Part shown: piece after piece, positions 54,501 to 63,057 of the stretch
Layout: every line of letters begins with the position of its first letter
Numbering within the stretch: position 1 is the stretch's first letter
NCBI RefSeq assembly: GCF_000002515.2
Contig: NC_006040.1
Span: 1,426,001-1,490,000 of the forward strand
Origin: Kluyveromyces lactis
Lineage: Eukaryota > Ascomycota > Saccharomycetes > Saccharomycetales > Saccharomycetaceae
Direction: 5' to 3'
Length of the DNA stretch: 64,000 nt
Program-made: the position numbers and the translations under genes
The notes under the pieces: model-generated
What the model saw: only the letters and a program-made list of their open reading frames with translations
What the model was told of the DNA's origin: nothing
Databases searched by the model: none

Positions 54501-57069
54501 TTGGCAAGTCCTTTCCATTGTCTATGCCTGAGTTATTCTCTATAAACTCTTCAAGAGTCATTTTCTTTTTGATCTGAGTGGAATGCAAGTCGGTATTCAA
54601 AAGAATAATCGAATATGCCAAAACATAAGCTGTATCTGCTTTAGAGAAAACATTAGGGTTTTGATCAACGAAGCGCTCAGCGAATTTAAGCATGAATCTA
54701 TCAATTTTTTGTCCTTCGCCAGGTAATCTAAACTTTTGAAGGAATAATCTTAAAGCACTAACTATGGAGAGATTTGTAAATTCAAACTGATCAACAAATG
54801 CGTGCATGATAGAAATATTTTTTTCATTGCCTTCACCAAGATATTCTCCTACGGCAGATAGGTCAAGCCCATCGGTATTCAATAACCATTTTGCAATAGC
54901 AACACTGGAATCGTCCTCGATGAAACCTTTTTTTATCGACTCTGCAATTCCCTTCTTAGTTTTGTAGTTAAATAACTTCACACAATTCAACAGTTCCGTT
55001 TTCCTTAATTTAGCAGTTTCAAATTGCAGAGGGTCATCTACTTCTTCATTTGTTGTTGATTCAGATACAGAGTTTGTATCCGTGTTAGACACCGAACTGA
55101 GAGCAGAAGTTGAACGAGGTCTGTTCGAAGATAGGAGGGTTGAGGAATCTGCTCTCTGGCTCAAAGCTTTGGATTGGCTACTCCCTACCGTGTTGATCGA
55201 ACTGGAATTTAGCGCTTTATGTGCCCATGAACTCAAAGATGTGAGGAACGCGACCATACATGTAAGGGCCATTTGTTTTAGAGCATAATCAACCGGAAAC
55301 GGAAGTTGAGAGGAGTCAGAAGATGATGGGATATTGGAGATCGATAACAAAGGAACTTGAGTATAACTAAATGTTGCAAGCGGCTTGCTTAATGAATCAT
55401 TGTAATAAGCTCTTTGTGATGTTGTCACATCTACACGTGTAAGAGCTAATTTTGTGAGGTAGTTTATGATCAACTCAACAACATTTGGCATATGACTATC
55501 ACAGTCATAATTAAGATAGAATTCAATGAGCGTCCGTGGATCATTACAAACACGTTGGATAATACTCAAAAAGTATCTTTTCTGGTGATTGGTCGAAGAC
55601 TTTAAATCCGCAATAGGGAAATAAATATCTGTGAGGAACACGGGAATCTCTCTCTTAAACTCAGATCTCAAGTTCGATATTATCAACCACATAATTTCTA
55701 AAGTTATCTCATACACGGGCGCAATTGGAGAGGCTGCATTTCTCGCAAGTGATAAACACAAATACTGATTGACTGCATGAACTAAGCTGACTTGCTCTTT
55801 TCCTGGAACCCTAACGTTTTGAGACAAGAAAACGTCGATATGGTCTTTTAATATTGAATGTAGAGTATGAAGAGATAAAAGTTTCGATCTTACTACATGA
55901 GATCTCATATCTAGTGAGTCTTCCAAAGGTTTTGCAGATATTTTTGCCATGGCTCTAAACAAAAGGAAAGCGTCTTTGATGGTAAGAGCTTGTTCATCAG
56001 TGATGGAGTCATCGGGTTTCTGGAAATTTTCTTCTTCGTCTACCAGTCTTTCAGTCTCGTCATTTAGTGTATCCAAATTTTGCAAAGTTAACGGATGTTC
56101 AGATGATGGAGTGGATGTTCCTCCATTGGTGGAAGCAGCATTCTTTAAGCTAATTGTTGAAAGTGATCTCTGTTGATTCAAACTTTTCACATCGATCCTA
56201 TCGAAAACGGTCGTGACAATTTGGGTCAAAGTGGCTTGCGCTATGCCTTGATTGGATGAATGTAGCGAAAAGATGAAAATGTTGTAAATTTGTCTGATGG
56301 CCTTCAATAAGGAAGCGCCATGGACACAAGAAGTAGCTTCATCGATTAAGATACAACTGGCTAAACCACGTACAACTTGCAGTTCCACTCTTGAGTCTGT
56401 ATTTTCCCCTTCAAAACAATCACAAATTGTGTCAATTACCGCATCAATAAGCTTTTGTTTTGGAGGTGGAGTAATTCCAATATTTTCAGGGTTCTGATCG
56501 TTTGAAGCCATTGAGTCTGGAGGATTCACTAGCAGCGATTCGTCCAAGGCTTGAAAGGAGAACAGTTTAGCGAAACAATCTAAAGCCTTTATTTGAATAT
56601 CAATGATCTTAGATCTGCAACATGATCTTAACGCTTCAAAAACGAGCAACGAGTCAATTTCTACCGAAGTTCCGGTTGGCGCTGCTGAGGTTTGTTCTAG
56701 GGACTTCAAAGTCCTTTCTATATCTTTCTGACAACTCGTAAGTTTCTTAAGTTCTTTGGATTTCATTATGGATTCCAACGTTGATTTTACAAACAAAACA
56801 ACCGATTTAATGTTCGCGTTATTCATAGATACAATTGACGCATTTCTAGCATGGGCCGCTCCCTCGGTGTTACTATTTACAGTTTTATTTGCTGATGGAG
56901 ATGGCGTCACATCAACATCAGGCACATCAGGGGTGTTGTTCTCCACGTTCGCATCAGCGTCGGTTACCGAATTCACATTGATATCAACAGTCGTGGTCGA
57001 ATCTAGGGCTTGTATATCACGTTCCTCAGCAATTGCTGGGTTCGTGCGGTCCACAGGTTCTTCTGACAT
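51523..57069 (-). CDS. SEC7: Golgi Arf guanine-nucleotide exchange factor Sec7
   Basis: 1848 residues from the ATG at 57069 (MSEEPVDRT); S. cerevisiae Sec7 is about 2009 and also starts MSE. Seventeen codons further up need a GTG and are not used. The N-terminal part has dimerisation and cyclophilin-binding type helices (residues 100-300) and a HUS-like segment near 480-560 with the order typical of large GEFs. The Sec7 domain lies at about 700-890, with FRLPGEGQKIDRF carrying the catalytic Glu (near residue 785) and AYSIILLNTDLHS. HDS-type helical repeats follow to the C-terminus. Family knowledge: it activates Arf1 at the trans-Golgi, driving vesicle formation; brefeldin A blocks this class. 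Order matches YDR170C. Confidence 0.97.
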   Translation of the reverse strand: MSEEPVDRTNPAIAEERDIQALDSTTTVDINVNSVTDADANVENNTPDVPDVDVTPSPSANKTVNSNTEGAAHARNASIVSMNNANIKSVVLFVKSTLESIMKSKELKKLTSCQKDIERTLKSLEQTSAAPTGTSVEIDSLLVFEALRSCCRSKIIDIQIKALDCFAKLFSFQALDESLLVNPPDSMASNDQNPENIGITPPPKQKLIDAVIDTICDCFEGENTDSRVELQVVRGLASCILIDEATSCVHGASLLKAIRQIYNIFIFSLHSSNQGIAQATLTQIVTTVFDRIDVKSLNQQRSLSTISLKNAASTNGGTSTPSSEHPLTLQNLDTLNDETERLVDEEENFQKPDDSITDEQALTIKDAFLLFRAMAKISAKPLEDSLDMRSHVVRSKLLSLHTLHSILKDHIDVFLSQNVRVPGKEQVSLVHAVNQYLCLSLARNAASPIAPVYEITLEIMWLIISNLRSEFKREIPVFLTDIYFPIADLKSSTNHQKRYFLSIIQRVCNDPRTLIEFYLNYDCDSHMPNVVELIINYLTKLALTRVDVTTSQRAYYNDSLSKPLATFSYTQVPLLSISNIPSSSDSSQLPFPVDYALKQMALTCMVAFLTSLSSWAHKALNSSSINTVGSSQSKALSQRADSSTLLSSNRPRSTSALSSVSNTDTNSVSESTTNEEVDDPLQFETAKLRKTELLNCVKLFNYKTKKGIAESIKKGFIEDDSSVAIAKWLLNTDGLDLSAVGEYLGEGNEKNISIMHAFVDQFEFTNLSIVSALRLFLQKFRLPGEGQKIDRFMLKFAERFVDQNPNVFSKADTAYVLAYSIILLNTDLHSTQIKKKMTLEEFIENNSGIDNGKDLPREYMEQIFEEISNHEIKLLSEQHQAMISGDATAALPQQSSFGFFNGKDYEREAYIQVSKQISSKTELVFKNLSKNKDTVYYAASHVEHVKSIFETLWMSFLAALTPPFKEYNDIETSDLCLKGIKTSIKIAATFGIDYARASFVGALIQFANLQNLEEIKIKNVYAIITLLEIAVSEGNYMKDSWKDILVIVSQVERLQLISKGVDRETVPDVTQARLANHRSSFESTRSSSTQNFFDRWTRKATPGEIAQEKHYNQTLSPNISKFITSSELVVLIDKIFTNSSALSGSAIVDFIKALTEVSFEEIESSQNATTPRMFSLQKMVDVCYYNMDRIRLEWTPIWNVMGEAFNRIATESNLAVVFFAIDSLRQLSMRFLDIEELTGFEFQLDFLKPFEHTVENTRDIDVQEMCIECFHNFILTKSGKIKSGWKPILKSLQYTAQSPNERIVTRTYELVSYDIVKDHFYDVFALDDSFVDLVVVFKEITKNQKHQKLALHSLETLKRITNQVADLCFKNHDHQLLQGKDEFEDVWLPLLFCFNDTIMTAVDLEVRSRALNYMFDALVANGAEFDEEFWNKICTQLLFPIFGILSKHWEVNQFNSHDDMSVWLSTTLIQALRNMVALFTHYFESLNGLLDGVLGLMVSCICQENDTIARIGRSCLQQLILQNMSEFNDTHWHQVTEAFSTLFQLTTANELFESDPLKQGRRKSVPNTAGTDSTTPTNNTTKESNNSNVEEEVERAIAEENGQDVGNEQGTISNGDIDALPPRRLVETKSTEELKQKVSVKNTIVVKCILQLLMIESLSELFEVEQFINSIPFDEAIKLTTLLERSYEFARDFNDDYELRTRLVEARVSNKIPNLAKQETSSSAVLINILFKLYLNRESSENGSTKEIKKNQKNLLQRLVGICVSIVQRYVAMNDGVSERAANNWRPVIVEIIQGYSEFDDNDYKQQCKTMYDLILQILDKPCPDDLRHVIRLFLTRTRDIFLDSEKV

Positions 57070-57181
57070 GTTTGGCAATATTTCTTCGACAGCACTGCAC
57101 CTTAGTGTGTATATAATCACCTCCGTAATCGTTCCACCAAATACGATATTATGTATACTTCTTTCTGAATCTCATTTAATT

Positions 57182-57445
57182 TCAGATATTTTTTTTCTTT
57201 CCTTTTAAGGTGGATGGCTGGCTCCGTTTTTCCCCTATAATAGGAGAATTGGCTTGAAGATCTGCTCTCTGAAGTCTTTCTGAAGTATAAGTGATTAAGT
57301 AAAGCAGCTGAATGATGTTACCAGAATGTTCAGCCAAGAGGCAGTGATATAAACCGTAGATACTTGCTACAGGAAATGGATCTGGAAACTTAAGTTTAGT
57401 TCTACATTGTATAATTTTATAAGCCTCTTCTGCTGTGTCGAGCAC
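57182..57445 (-). pseudogene. Coding-like frame without ATG, possible relic or exon
   Basis: An 87-codon minus-strand frame whose composition looks more coding than its surroundings (for example EEAYKIIQCRTKLKFPDPF and SIYGLYHCLLAEHSG), but it contains no ATG and its reading begins at GTG. A stop lies five codons upstream. It could be the second exon of an unidentified gene (a CAG lies near the start) or a decayed gene. I find no match; RNH203, which might be expected near here by gene order, does not resemble it. Confidence 0.25.
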
Positions 57446-57464
57446 GTGATTTGTTGATCACGTG
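57441..57464. promoter_or_regulatory. Two Cbf1-type E-boxes
   Basis: CACGTG at 57443-57448 and 57459-57464, both followed by AT (CACGTGAT), 16 bp apart centre to centre. They lie about 375-395 bp before the SEC7 ATG and 730 bp before URC1. Confidence 0.5.
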
Positions 57465-57840
57465 ATTAGAATCATCTATGATGAGAATTATCTATTGGAG
57501 TAACCTCTTTTATAGCACTTCATAGCCCACAAAGGGACGCCAAATTTGGTATATTCTGGAGCATTTGTAATAATTTCCAAACTTACAATCTGAATTTACT
57601 TTTCATATCTCTACTTTGAGTTTGGGACCTCAAATCTCCGTTGGCGACCTTAGTGATTGAGAATAACAACCTAAAAACAAGTAAACAGATTGCATGTATG
57701 TCAATTAGTGCGGTTAACTAACACCTTCATGTGTAAAGCATCTATCTACCCATATGTATGTATACATATCTCCATAGGAGATATTTAGTCGTTGTTTTCC
57801 CTGTTTAATACTGGCGGTGCTGACATAATATGCTGTACCA

Positions 57841-57872
57841 TTTTCCTCCGAAGGAAATCCGTCGGAGGAAAA
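57841..57872. promoter_or_regulatory. Inverted repeat with CCG/CGG ends upstream of URC1
   Basis: Arms TTTTCCTCCG (57841-57850) and CGGAGGAAAA (57863-57872) are exact reverse complements, 12-base spacer. A third CCG (57859-57861) lies in the spacer. Paired CCG/CGG triplets are what zinc-cluster activators bind. It is 320-350 bp upstream of URC1. Urc2, the known activator of URC genes in Lachancea kluyveri, is such a protein. Confidence 0.55.
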
Positions 57873-58044
57873 TTGACATGCGTCAGTTAGTGAAACAAAA
57901 ACGTAGATAGCGTGTGATTAGGATAACAAAAAGAGGTACGGGAGATAGAAAACGGAAAGCTCGAGCGATTTGTATAGTTTCGAGTGCATGGGAGCCTAGT
58001 TATCTTTGTGTAAATTATTACAGGATATATTATCCTTCAAAATC

Positions 58045-58052
58045 TATAAAAG
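58045..58052 (+). promoter_or_regulatory. URC1 TATA box
   Basis: TATAAAAG, about 147 bp before the URC1 ATG, on the coding strand. Confidence 0.5.
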
Positions 58053-58191
58053 AAGAGCGTTTGTCGAAGAAGAAGAACTTAGTTTGGATAAGGTTCAATT
58101 AAGTAATGCATATAGTAAACACATCTATAAGTATCAAGATTAAATCAAAAAGTATCAATCATTAAGGATATTGTGAAATTATCAACTAAAG

Positions 58192-59490
58192 ATGAGTCCA
58201 ATCGCCGTTACCCGTAAGGAAGTAGAACAACACATCAAAGCGACACCAGTTAATGATGTCCTTTTAACCACCTACCCAGAAGATTCCTCTCCTATCCCAT
58301 TGAACTGGGGTGCTGCTGATTGTCAAGAAAGGGGTCCTGTGGTTCCATCAAGAAATAAAAGTGGTATCTCTAAACACAATTGCATCGGTGCTCATGCTGG
58401 TCCATACTGCATCTATAATGCTTTGGCCATTGGTTCAAACCAGTTAAAACGCGACCATATTCCAGACTATACCAACGCGCAACCTGTGTTTACAATCCCA
58501 GAACAGCCATCATGGTTTAACAACCGTGATATTGTATCGATGGATCCTTTTGGTCACTTAACACCTTATTTGTTTGATGATGTTGCTAAGTCTGCAAACG
58601 TGGATATCAGACCAACTATTGCCATCACCAAGGCAACCATGCAATTGCTTGAGTTGAAAGAGGCCGTTGATAAAGGCGAATTGAAAATCGACGGTAATAT
58701 CATTGTCAACTCTAACGGTGACCTAAGTGTTTCGAAGATTGCCGTTGAACCTGTTTGGTATTTACCAGGGGTCGCTGAAAGATTTGGAATCACTGAAGAA
58801 GAGTTAAGAAAATGTTTATTTGAGGATACAAATGGTATGTACCCAGAATTGATCACTAGACCCGATATCAAAACTTACATGCCTCCAATTGGTGGATTGA
58901 CAGTGTATATTTTCGGTAATCCGCAAAACATTTCCAATCCAGAAAAGAAAATCGCTTTGAGAGTTCACGATGAATGTAACGGTTCCGACGTCTTCGGTTC
59001 TGATATTTGTACTTGCCGTCCATACTTGATGTTTGGTATTATTGAAGCAGTAAAGGAGGCCCAGAATGGAGGAACTGGTCTTGTTATTTACTTCCGTAAA
59101 GAAGGGCGTGCACTTGGTGAAGTTACCAAATATTTAGTATACAATGCTCGTAAGAGAGGCGGTGATACCGCTGACGAGTATTTCCACAGAACAGAATGTA
59201 TCGCTGGTGTGAGGGATATGAGATTTCAACAATTAATGCCAGACGTCCTTAAATGGTTAGGTATTTCCAAGATCGATAAGATGTTGTCCATGTCAAACAT
59301 GAAATATGATGCAATCGTTGATCAGGGAATTGAAATCGTCGAAAGAATTCCGATTCCAGATGAAATGATTCCTCCAGATTCCAGAGTTGAAATCGATGCT
59401 AAAATCAACTCAGGTTATTTCTCATCAGAAAAAGCACCAACTAAAGAGGAATTACAATCAGTCCATGGGAGATTATGGAACGATGTGTGA
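58192..59490 (+). CDS. URC1: Uracil-catabolism protein Urc1 (GTP cyclohydrolase II-like)
   Basis: 432 residues. The catalytic half has the cyclohydrolase-II-like signature RVHDECNGSDVFGSDICTC, with Cys262, Cys273 and Cys275 in the zinc-binding pattern, then LVIYFRKEGRALGEVTKYLV in place of the usual EGRGIGL loop. The N-terminal half has an Urc1-specific region containing HNCIGAHAGPYCIYNALA. Family knowledge: in Lachancea kluyveri URC1 is needed to use uracil as a nitrogen source; the enzyme's exact reaction is not settled. S. cerevisiae lacks it. It is inserted between the SEC7 and ARG82 orthologues. The ATG at 58192 gives a family-length protein. It has its own promoter with a TATA box and a candidate zinc-cluster site. 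Confidence 0.93.
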   Translation: MSPIAVTRKEVEQHIKATPVNDVLLTTYPEDSSPIPLNWGAADCQERGPVVPSRNKSGISKHNCIGAHAGPYCIYNALAIGSNQLKRDHIPDYTNAQPVFTIPEQPSWFNNRDIVSMDPFGHLTPYLFDDVAKSANVDIRPTIAITKATMQLLELKEAVDKGELKIDGNIIVNSNGDLSVSKIAVEPVWYLPGVAERFGITEEELRKCLFEDTNGMYPELITRPDIKTYMPPIGGLTVYIFGNPQNISNPEKKIALRVHDECNGSDVFGSDICTCRPYLMFGIIEAVKEAQNGGTGLVIYFRKEGRALGEVTKYLVYNARKRGGDTADEYFHRTECIAGVRDMRFQQLMPDVLKWLGISKIDKMLSMSNMKYDAIVDQGIEIVERIPIPDEMIPPDSRVEIDAKINSGYFSSEKAPTKEELQSVHGRLWNDV

Positions 59491-59874
59491 AATTTTCGTT
59501 AGCTCATGTTCTCCGGATGTTACTTAACTTAAAAAAAATACCGAAACGGAACTAGACTTTGACCTCCCAATGATAAATAAGTGGATGAATACCACATGCA
59601 ATATTTTGTTACTATTTTGAAGCCAGTTAATATATGTATAGATTTTGTATGTTTTCTATTGGCAAGCATATCATTCTGGAATGATATGAATGCCGCAATT
59701 CTATGAATACCTTTTTTGATAACATCTACTGACAGAAGAATGTATTTATAAAAATAAAAAAGACAACTGAGCACCGTTCGAGCAAGCCAGATGATGCTAC
59801 ATCAACTGCGTAAAGAAAGAATTGAGCTCATGAGGACGAGGAATCACCTATAGATGGCGTTTTGAATATACAGC
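59491..59874. promoter_or_regulatory. URC1 3' flank and ARG82 promoter
   Basis: AT-rich 384-bp spacer between two plus-strand genes. A minus-strand frame here is not convincing. No clear site seen. Confidence 0.35.
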
Positions 59875-60903
59875 ATGAACATCAAAGACTTTAAGAAACT
59901 AAAACGTCAAGCTGCTGGCCATGAAGGACCATTAACGGATCCCAATGAGATGCTTCTGTTCAAACCTTCCACGAAACAAGAAATAAAGTTTTATGAACAC
60001 TTGGCCACCAGACATGCAATAGACAACACGGATGACATTCCATTACAGGACTGGACACCTACATTCTTAGGTATATTGCAAGAGAATAAAGAACAGAACA
60101 AAGACTTTGACCAAGAAAGAGTAATAGAGAGACTGAACGCGTGTTCCCCCACAAGTCTAACTAGTAAGTCACAAACCGATGGAAATGTTTACTTAGTTAT
60201 GGAAAATCTATTGCACGGATATGTACGACCAAACGTATTGGATATCAAGTTAGGACATGTTCTGTGGGATGATGCAGCAAGTGAAGAGAAAAGAATAAGA
60301 TTAGATGAAGTAAGTAAGACATCAACTTCTGGGACTTTAGGGTTTAGAATATGTGGTATGAATATCTTAAAAAACACAAATGTCCAAGAACTACACTCGA
60401 AGTATTATGAACCGGAAGATGATGGGTATATTTTTGTCAATAAATATTACGGTCGTGAGTTGACAGCTTCGAATGTAACGGACGCATTTGATTTGTACTT
60501 TGGCGATAATAATCTTTCACTCCAAAATCGTAATGATTTGATTCACATGTTTTCAAAAAGGCTTCAGCTTTTCTATAATACGCTATTGAATGAAGAGGTT
60601 CGCATGATATCAAGTAGCCTTCTATTCATATATGAATGCGATACTACTCGGTGGATCAACTTCTCTCAGGAACAAGAATTAATACCGTCCCATGTATCAT
60701 ATGATTCGGATGAGGAAGGGTCCATTAAAGATGGACAGTCAAAGGAGAGCATATCAGGAAAGACAGAATTGAGTCGCATGTCGATAATAGATTTTGCACA
60801 TACCAAATTTACCCCAGGATTAGGAATAGATGACAATGTACTTGACGGGGTTGAAAGTCTTATAGACATTTTTGAAAGATTAAAAACTAAATATACAATC
60901 TAG
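59875..60903 (+). CDS. ARG82: Inositol polyphosphate multikinase Arg82
   Basis: 342 residues (355 in S. cerevisiae). The inositol-kinase family motif PxxxDxKxG is present as RPNVLDIKLGHVLWDD near residue 118, and the second nucleotide-binding motif SIIDFAHT lies near the C-terminus with the Asp that binds magnesium. An acidic segment (DSDEEGS, near 280) precedes it. Family knowledge: Arg82 phosphorylates IP3 to IP4 and IP5 in the nucleus and stabilises the ArgR-Mcm1 complex that represses arginine genes. In S. cerevisiae ARG82 is beside SUP35 but transcribed the other way. It converges on SUP35 with a 51-bp gap. No frame damage. Confidence 0.94.
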   Translation: MNIKDFKKLKRQAAGHEGPLTDPNEMLLFKPSTKQEIKFYEHLATRHAIDNTDDIPLQDWTPTFLGILQENKEQNKDFDQERVIERLNACSPTSLTSKSQTDGNVYLVMENLLHGYVRPNVLDIKLGHVLWDDAASEEKRIRLDEVSKTSTSGTLGFRICGMNILKNTNVQELHSKYYEPEDDGYIFVNKYYGRELTASNVTDAFDLYFGDNNLSLQNRNDLIHMFSKRLQLFYNTLLNEEVRMISSSLLFIYECDTTRWINFSQEQELIPSHVSYDSDEEGSIKDGQSKESISGKTELSRMSIIDFAHTKFTPGLGIDDNVLDGVESLIDIFERLKTKYTI

Positions 60904-60954
60904 ACTAGACACCTAGTAAATATGCATTGTGATATGGATTCATAAAAACCGAGA

Positions 60955-63057
60955 TCAATTTTCAAGGATTTTCACAATCTTACCGATAGCAATGGTGGTA
61001 CCTTGATCTCTTAAAGTGAATCTACCCAATTGTGGGTAATCATCGTATGTTTCAACACATACCGGTTCATTAGTCTCGATAACGGCAATGATCTTCATAC
61101 CCTTTTTAGCAAATGCTGGAGGCTTCTTTGATTTTCTGTTTGACCCCTTCTCAAGCTTGTGAAGCAATCTTGTGACGGTGACTTCTTCGATAGCTGTATG
61201 AATATGCATAACGCACGAGAAACCAGCAGACATGATCGATTTCAATTCGACAATAGCAATTTGAGCCACAAATCTCGTTACATTCTTAACTGGGTTTTTT
61301 GGAGAGGTTAGAACGAAACCAGCAGAAATTTCTTCTTCTTCGACACCTTTAATTCTTAATCTAACCTGCTCACCACAAACAGCCATGTCAACTTCGCTTT
61401 CAGTTTCGTTATAAATGGTCAGAATTTCAACAGAGGTCCTGTTAGGCATTAGTAAAGTTTGGTTACCCTTTCTAATGTGTCCAGATTCGATTTTACCTTC
61501 CACAACAGTACCCATGTCCTTCATCTTAGAAGCAATTGGAAGCATGAATGGAGCATTGATATGACGATCAGTAGTCTTCATATTGTCAAGATATTCTAAT
61601 AAAGATGGACCAGTATACCATGGACAGTCCTTAGGATCGACACGTTCCTTCAAACCTGCACCTGTGTAACCAGACACTGGCATGAAAATGACGTCCTCCT
61701 TAACATTGTAACCCACAGCCTTCAAAAAGTTTGTCAAGTTACCAACACAGTGATCATATCTTTCCTTATCCCATCCCACAGTTGGATCATCCATCTTGTT
61801 GATAACTACAATCATTTTGTTGACACCTTGTGTCTTGGCTAATAAAGCGTGCTCACGAGTTTGACCACCCTTTTCGAAACCAGTTTCATATTCACCCTTT
61901 CTAGCAGAAATAACCAAAATACCAATATCGGCTTGAGATGCACCACCAATCATTTCAGAAACATACATTTTGTGACCGGGAGCATCCAAAATAGTGTAAC
62001 GTCTCTTTTCAGTTTCAAAGTACGCTCTACCCACTTCAATGGTTTTACCGTCGTTTCTTTCTTCTTTGTTGGTATCCATCACCCATGATAAATACCAACC
62101 TTGTCTACCAGCCTCTTTAGCCTCTCTCTCATATTTCTCAACGGTTCTTTTATCCACAGAACCAGTCAGATATAACAAGTTACCACCCATTGTTGACTTA
62201 CCAGCATCGACGTGACCCATGAAAATGATGGAAACATGATCCTTACCACCAAACATATCTTTAACGACTTCTTCGTCAACCTCATCTTCTTGTTCCTTGA
62301 TTAGAGCATCCACGGAGTTCGCTCCTCCTGTAGATGTGTCTGCCTTAGCGCTGGTAGTCTTCTCTGAGGAAGTATCATCAGCAGATGGGGTATTCTCCTT
62401 AGTTTTTGGTTTTTCAGCCTCTGAGATTTTCAAATCATCAATTTTGGGCAATTCAGATTGTGCTTCTTCGTTGTCGTCGGTAGTTTTAGTTGCTTCCTTG
62501 GATTCATCAGTTTTCTCAGTTTTGGGTGCTACAGGTTTCTTGGCACCTACTAACTTAATACCAGAGCTAGAGGCCAACTTTAACTTAGGCTTTGGCTTGG
62601 CTGCATTAGTACTGCCTTGTTGGTTTTGGAAATCTTTCAAAGTCATACCCTGGGATGAAGACTGTGCTGGAGCAGCGTAACCGGTTGGCTGTTGTGCATT
62701 ATATCCTTGAGCACCTTGATAACCCTGCTTATTATAGTTATTGTAACTGTTTTTATTATTATAATTTTTATTGTAGTTATTGTTGTGACCGCCTTGCTGA
62801 GCGTTGTAACCTTGTTGCTGAGCATTGTAGCCCTGGTAAGGTTGGTAGCCTTGAGCTTGTTGAGGGTTGTAGCCCTGGTAGGCTCCTTGAGGCTGCTGTC
62901 CATAAGCTTGATATGCTTGGTAGCCTTGAGGAGCACCTTGTTGGCCGTTGTAGCCTTGATAGCCCTGTTGGTTGTAGTACTGGTTGTACTGGCCATATTG
63001 GTTATACTGATTGTAACCTTGGCCTTGCCCTTGGTCTTGATTTTGTTGGTCTGACAT
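60955..63057 (-). CDS. SUP35: Translation termination factor eRF3 (Sup35)
   Basis: 700 residues (685 in S. cerevisiae). Residues 1-125 are Q/N/Y/G-rich with imperfect repeats such as QGYNAQQ and YQGYN, the prion-forming N domain. Residues 126-265 are a Lys/Glu-rich middle domain. The GTPase starts near 275, with GHVDAGKS, DAPGH and NKMD in order, and ends in the beta-barrel domains. Family knowledge: Sup35 with Sup45 (eRF1) releases finished peptides at stop codons, and the N domain can form the [PSI+] prion. Length and repeat content match K. lactis Sup35 as I recall. Order and strand relative to HSP42 and ARG82 are inverted from S. cerevisiae. Confidence 0.98.
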   Translation of the reverse strand: MSDQQNQDQGQGQGYNQYNQYGQYNQYYNQQGYQGYNGQQGAPQGYQAYQAYGQQPQGAYQGYNPQQAQGYQPYQGYNAQQQGYNAQQGGHNNNYNKNYNNKNSYNNYNKQGYQGAQGYNAQQPTGYAAPAQSSSQGMTLKDFQNQQGSTNAAKPKPKLKLASSSGIKLVGAKKPVAPKTEKTDESKEATKTTDDNEEAQSELPKIDDLKISEAEKPKTKENTPSADDTSSEKTTSAKADTSTGGANSVDALIKEQEDEVDEEVVKDMFGGKDHVSIIFMGHVDAGKSTMGGNLLYLTGSVDKRTVEKYEREAKEAGRQGWYLSWVMDTNKEERNDGKTIEVGRAYFETEKRRYTILDAPGHKMYVSEMIGGASQADIGILVISARKGEYETGFEKGGQTREHALLAKTQGVNKMIVVINKMDDPTVGWDKERYDHCVGNLTNFLKAVGYNVKEDVIFMPVSGYTGAGLKERVDPKDCPWYTGPSLLEYLDNMKTTDRHINAPFMLPIASKMKDMGTVVEGKIESGHIRKGNQTLLMPNRTSVEILTIYNETESEVDMAVCGEQVRLRIKGVEEEEISAGFVLTSPKNPVKNVTRFVAQIAIVELKSIMSAGFSCVMHIHTAIEEVTVTRLLHKLEKGSNRKSKKPPAFAKKGMKIIAVIETNEPVCVETYDDYPQLGRFTLRDQGTTIAIGKIVKILEN
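62680..63046 (-). repeat. Prion-like Q/N/Y/G repeats of SUP35
   Basis: Imperfect short repeats built from Tyr, Gln, Gly and Asn codons, about 120 residues, with units like GYQGYN and YNAQQ. The plus strand therefore has long shadow frames; they are not called. Confidence 0.85.

Larger units (their letters stand above)
57070..58191. promoter_or_regulatory. SEC7/URC1 divergent region
   Basis: A 1.1-kb region holding a frame without ATG (57182-57445), two CACGTG E-boxes (57443-57464), a 10-bp inverted repeat with CCG/CGG ends (57841-57872), GATAAG at 58087-58092 and TATAAAAG at 58045-58052, about 147 bp before URC1. Confidence 0.6.

Noticed and set aside
57070-57120. Seventeen-codon upstream extension of SEC7
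   Set aside because: It would need a GTG start; the ATG at 57069 fits the known Sec7 start MSE.
57443-57464. Centromere, from the CDEI-like CACGTG pair
   Set aside because: No AT-rich CDEII followed by a CDEIII motif lies at the right distance on either strand.
57696-57739. Possible 5' leader intron of URC1 (GTATGT, AACTAAC, AAAG)
   Set aside because: The interval of about 44 bases is shorter than working yeast introns, and the branch sequence is imperfect.
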